Below are positions 48,103-48,429 of a stretch of DNA of 48,429 bases, in pieces. The translations under genes were made by a program, and so were the position numbers. Under the pieces are notes generated by a model that had not been told where the DNA came from, did no database searches, and saw nothing but the letters and a program-made list of their open reading frames with translations. The stretch is from Clostridiaceae bacterium. GTDB lineage: Bacteria > Bacillota > Clostridia > Peptostreptococcales > Tindalliaceae. Location: positions 1 through 48,429 of the forward strand of contig JAABSW010000019.1 of NCBI GenBank assembly GCA_011390155.1, given 5' to 3'. Positions within the stretch are counted from its first letter, which is position 1. Each line of letters starts with the position of its first letter.

Positions 48103-48429
48103 ATGAACAAACAGGATATCAAACTTCAAAAACCCAAGGTAATCATCATCACCGGGCCTACAGCGGTGGGTAAAACAGCAGCAAGTATACAGTTGGCGCA
48201 ACACCTTCAAGGTGAAATTATCTCTGCAGATTCAATGCAAATATACCGGTACATGGACATTGGGACAGCAAAGCCGACCCCTGAAGAAAAGCAGGGGATC
48301 CACCATCATTTGATGGACTTCCTGGAACCTGACCAACGTTTTACAGTTGTGGATTTTCAGGAAAAAACCTTTGAGCTGATTAGAGAAATTCATGGCAGAA
48401 ACGCAGTACCCATTGTGATTGGCGGCACA
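48103..48429 (+). CDS. miaA: tRNA dimethylallyltransferase MiaA, 3'-truncated by window edge
   Basis: MiaA transfers a dimethylallyl group to A37 of tRNAs reading UNN codons; MiaB then modifies the product. The first 109 residues are visible, with the P-loop GPTAVGKTAAS near residue 19 and SADSMQIYRYMDIGTAKP near 46, both diagnostic. The family usually has about 310 residues. The ATG at 48103 is preceded by AAAGGA. It continues the miaB-mutS-mutL cluster. Confidence 0.95.
   Translation, partial: MNKQDIKLQKPKVIIITGPTAVGKTAASIQLAQHLQGEIISADSMQIYRYMDIGTAKPTPEEKQGIHHHLMDFLEPDQRFTVVDFQEKTFELIREIHGRNAVPIVIGGT

Noticed and set aside
1-48429. tRNA, rRNA, CRISPR arrays, insertion sequences, prophage
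   Set aside because: I looked for cloverleaf-like gaps, repeat-spacer patterns, transposase motifs and integrases; the intergenic regions are short and none was found.

Overview
This window is a gene-dense chromosomal stretch with every recognised gene on the + strand. It is most likely from an anaerobic, low-to-moderate GC member of the Clostridia (Firmicutes). The grounds are PolC-type DNA polymerase III, RNase Y, the rimP-nusA-ylxR-ylxQ-infB-rbfA order, the GHKL MutL with an endonuclease-type C-terminus, strong AGGAGG ribosome binding sites, and a ferredoxin-linked 2-oxoacid oxidoreductase. The Alkaliphilus/Tindallia-like lineages are a guess from gene content only. No phage, transposase, CRISPR array, tRNA or rRNA gene was seen.

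Layout. (1) 1-5210: 3' part of ispG and all of polC. (2) 5207-13042: a promoter and hairpin leader, then the translation operon rimP-nusA-rnpM(ylxR)-ylxQ-infB-rbfA-nrnA-truB-ribF. (3) 13027-15710: rpsO and pnp, each followed by a hairpin. (4) 15732-22275: an M16 peptidase, ftsK/spoIIIE, tRNA 2-selenouridine synthase mnmH, rimO and pgsA. (5) 22295-25268: recA with an apparent SOS box, then rny, both with terminators. (6) 25378-30833: a PHP phosphoesterase, purB, asnS, rluB, an unknown small protein and mnmM-like methyltransferase. (7) 30857-33346: a long leader RNA, a biotin-carrier-less oxaloacetate decarboxylase alpha subunit (oadA) and surE. (8) 33363-37310: an AT-rich regulatory region, korDABC and an RpiR-type regulator. 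(9) 37357-48429: aroH, a fused ispH-cmk, rpsA, cheR, miaB, mutS, mutL and the start of miaA.

How the genes fit together. Most of the window serves information processing: transcription elongation, translation initiation, ribosome maturation, mRNA decay (pnp, rny, nrnA), recombination and mismatch repair (recA, mutS, mutL). tRNA modification is well represented (truB, mnmH, mnmM, miaB, miaA), and two of these enzymes, MnmH and MnmM, act on the same wobble uridine. The metabolic island oadA-surE / korDABC-rpiR suggests 2-oxoacid and C4-acid metabolism typical of amino-acid or organic-acid fermenters.

The points most worth a second look are these. rny has no ATG, GTG or TTG at the right place and seems to start on AUC or AUU behind a perfect Shine-Dalgarno. 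A roughly 200-nt leader ahead of oadA can form mutually exclusive helices beside the ribosome binding site. IspH and Cmk are fused in one ORF. An inverted repeat and repeated AATGAAA words precede korDABC, whose last gene is an RpiR regulator. No wholly new multi-gene defence or mobile system is evident; this is mostly core genome.
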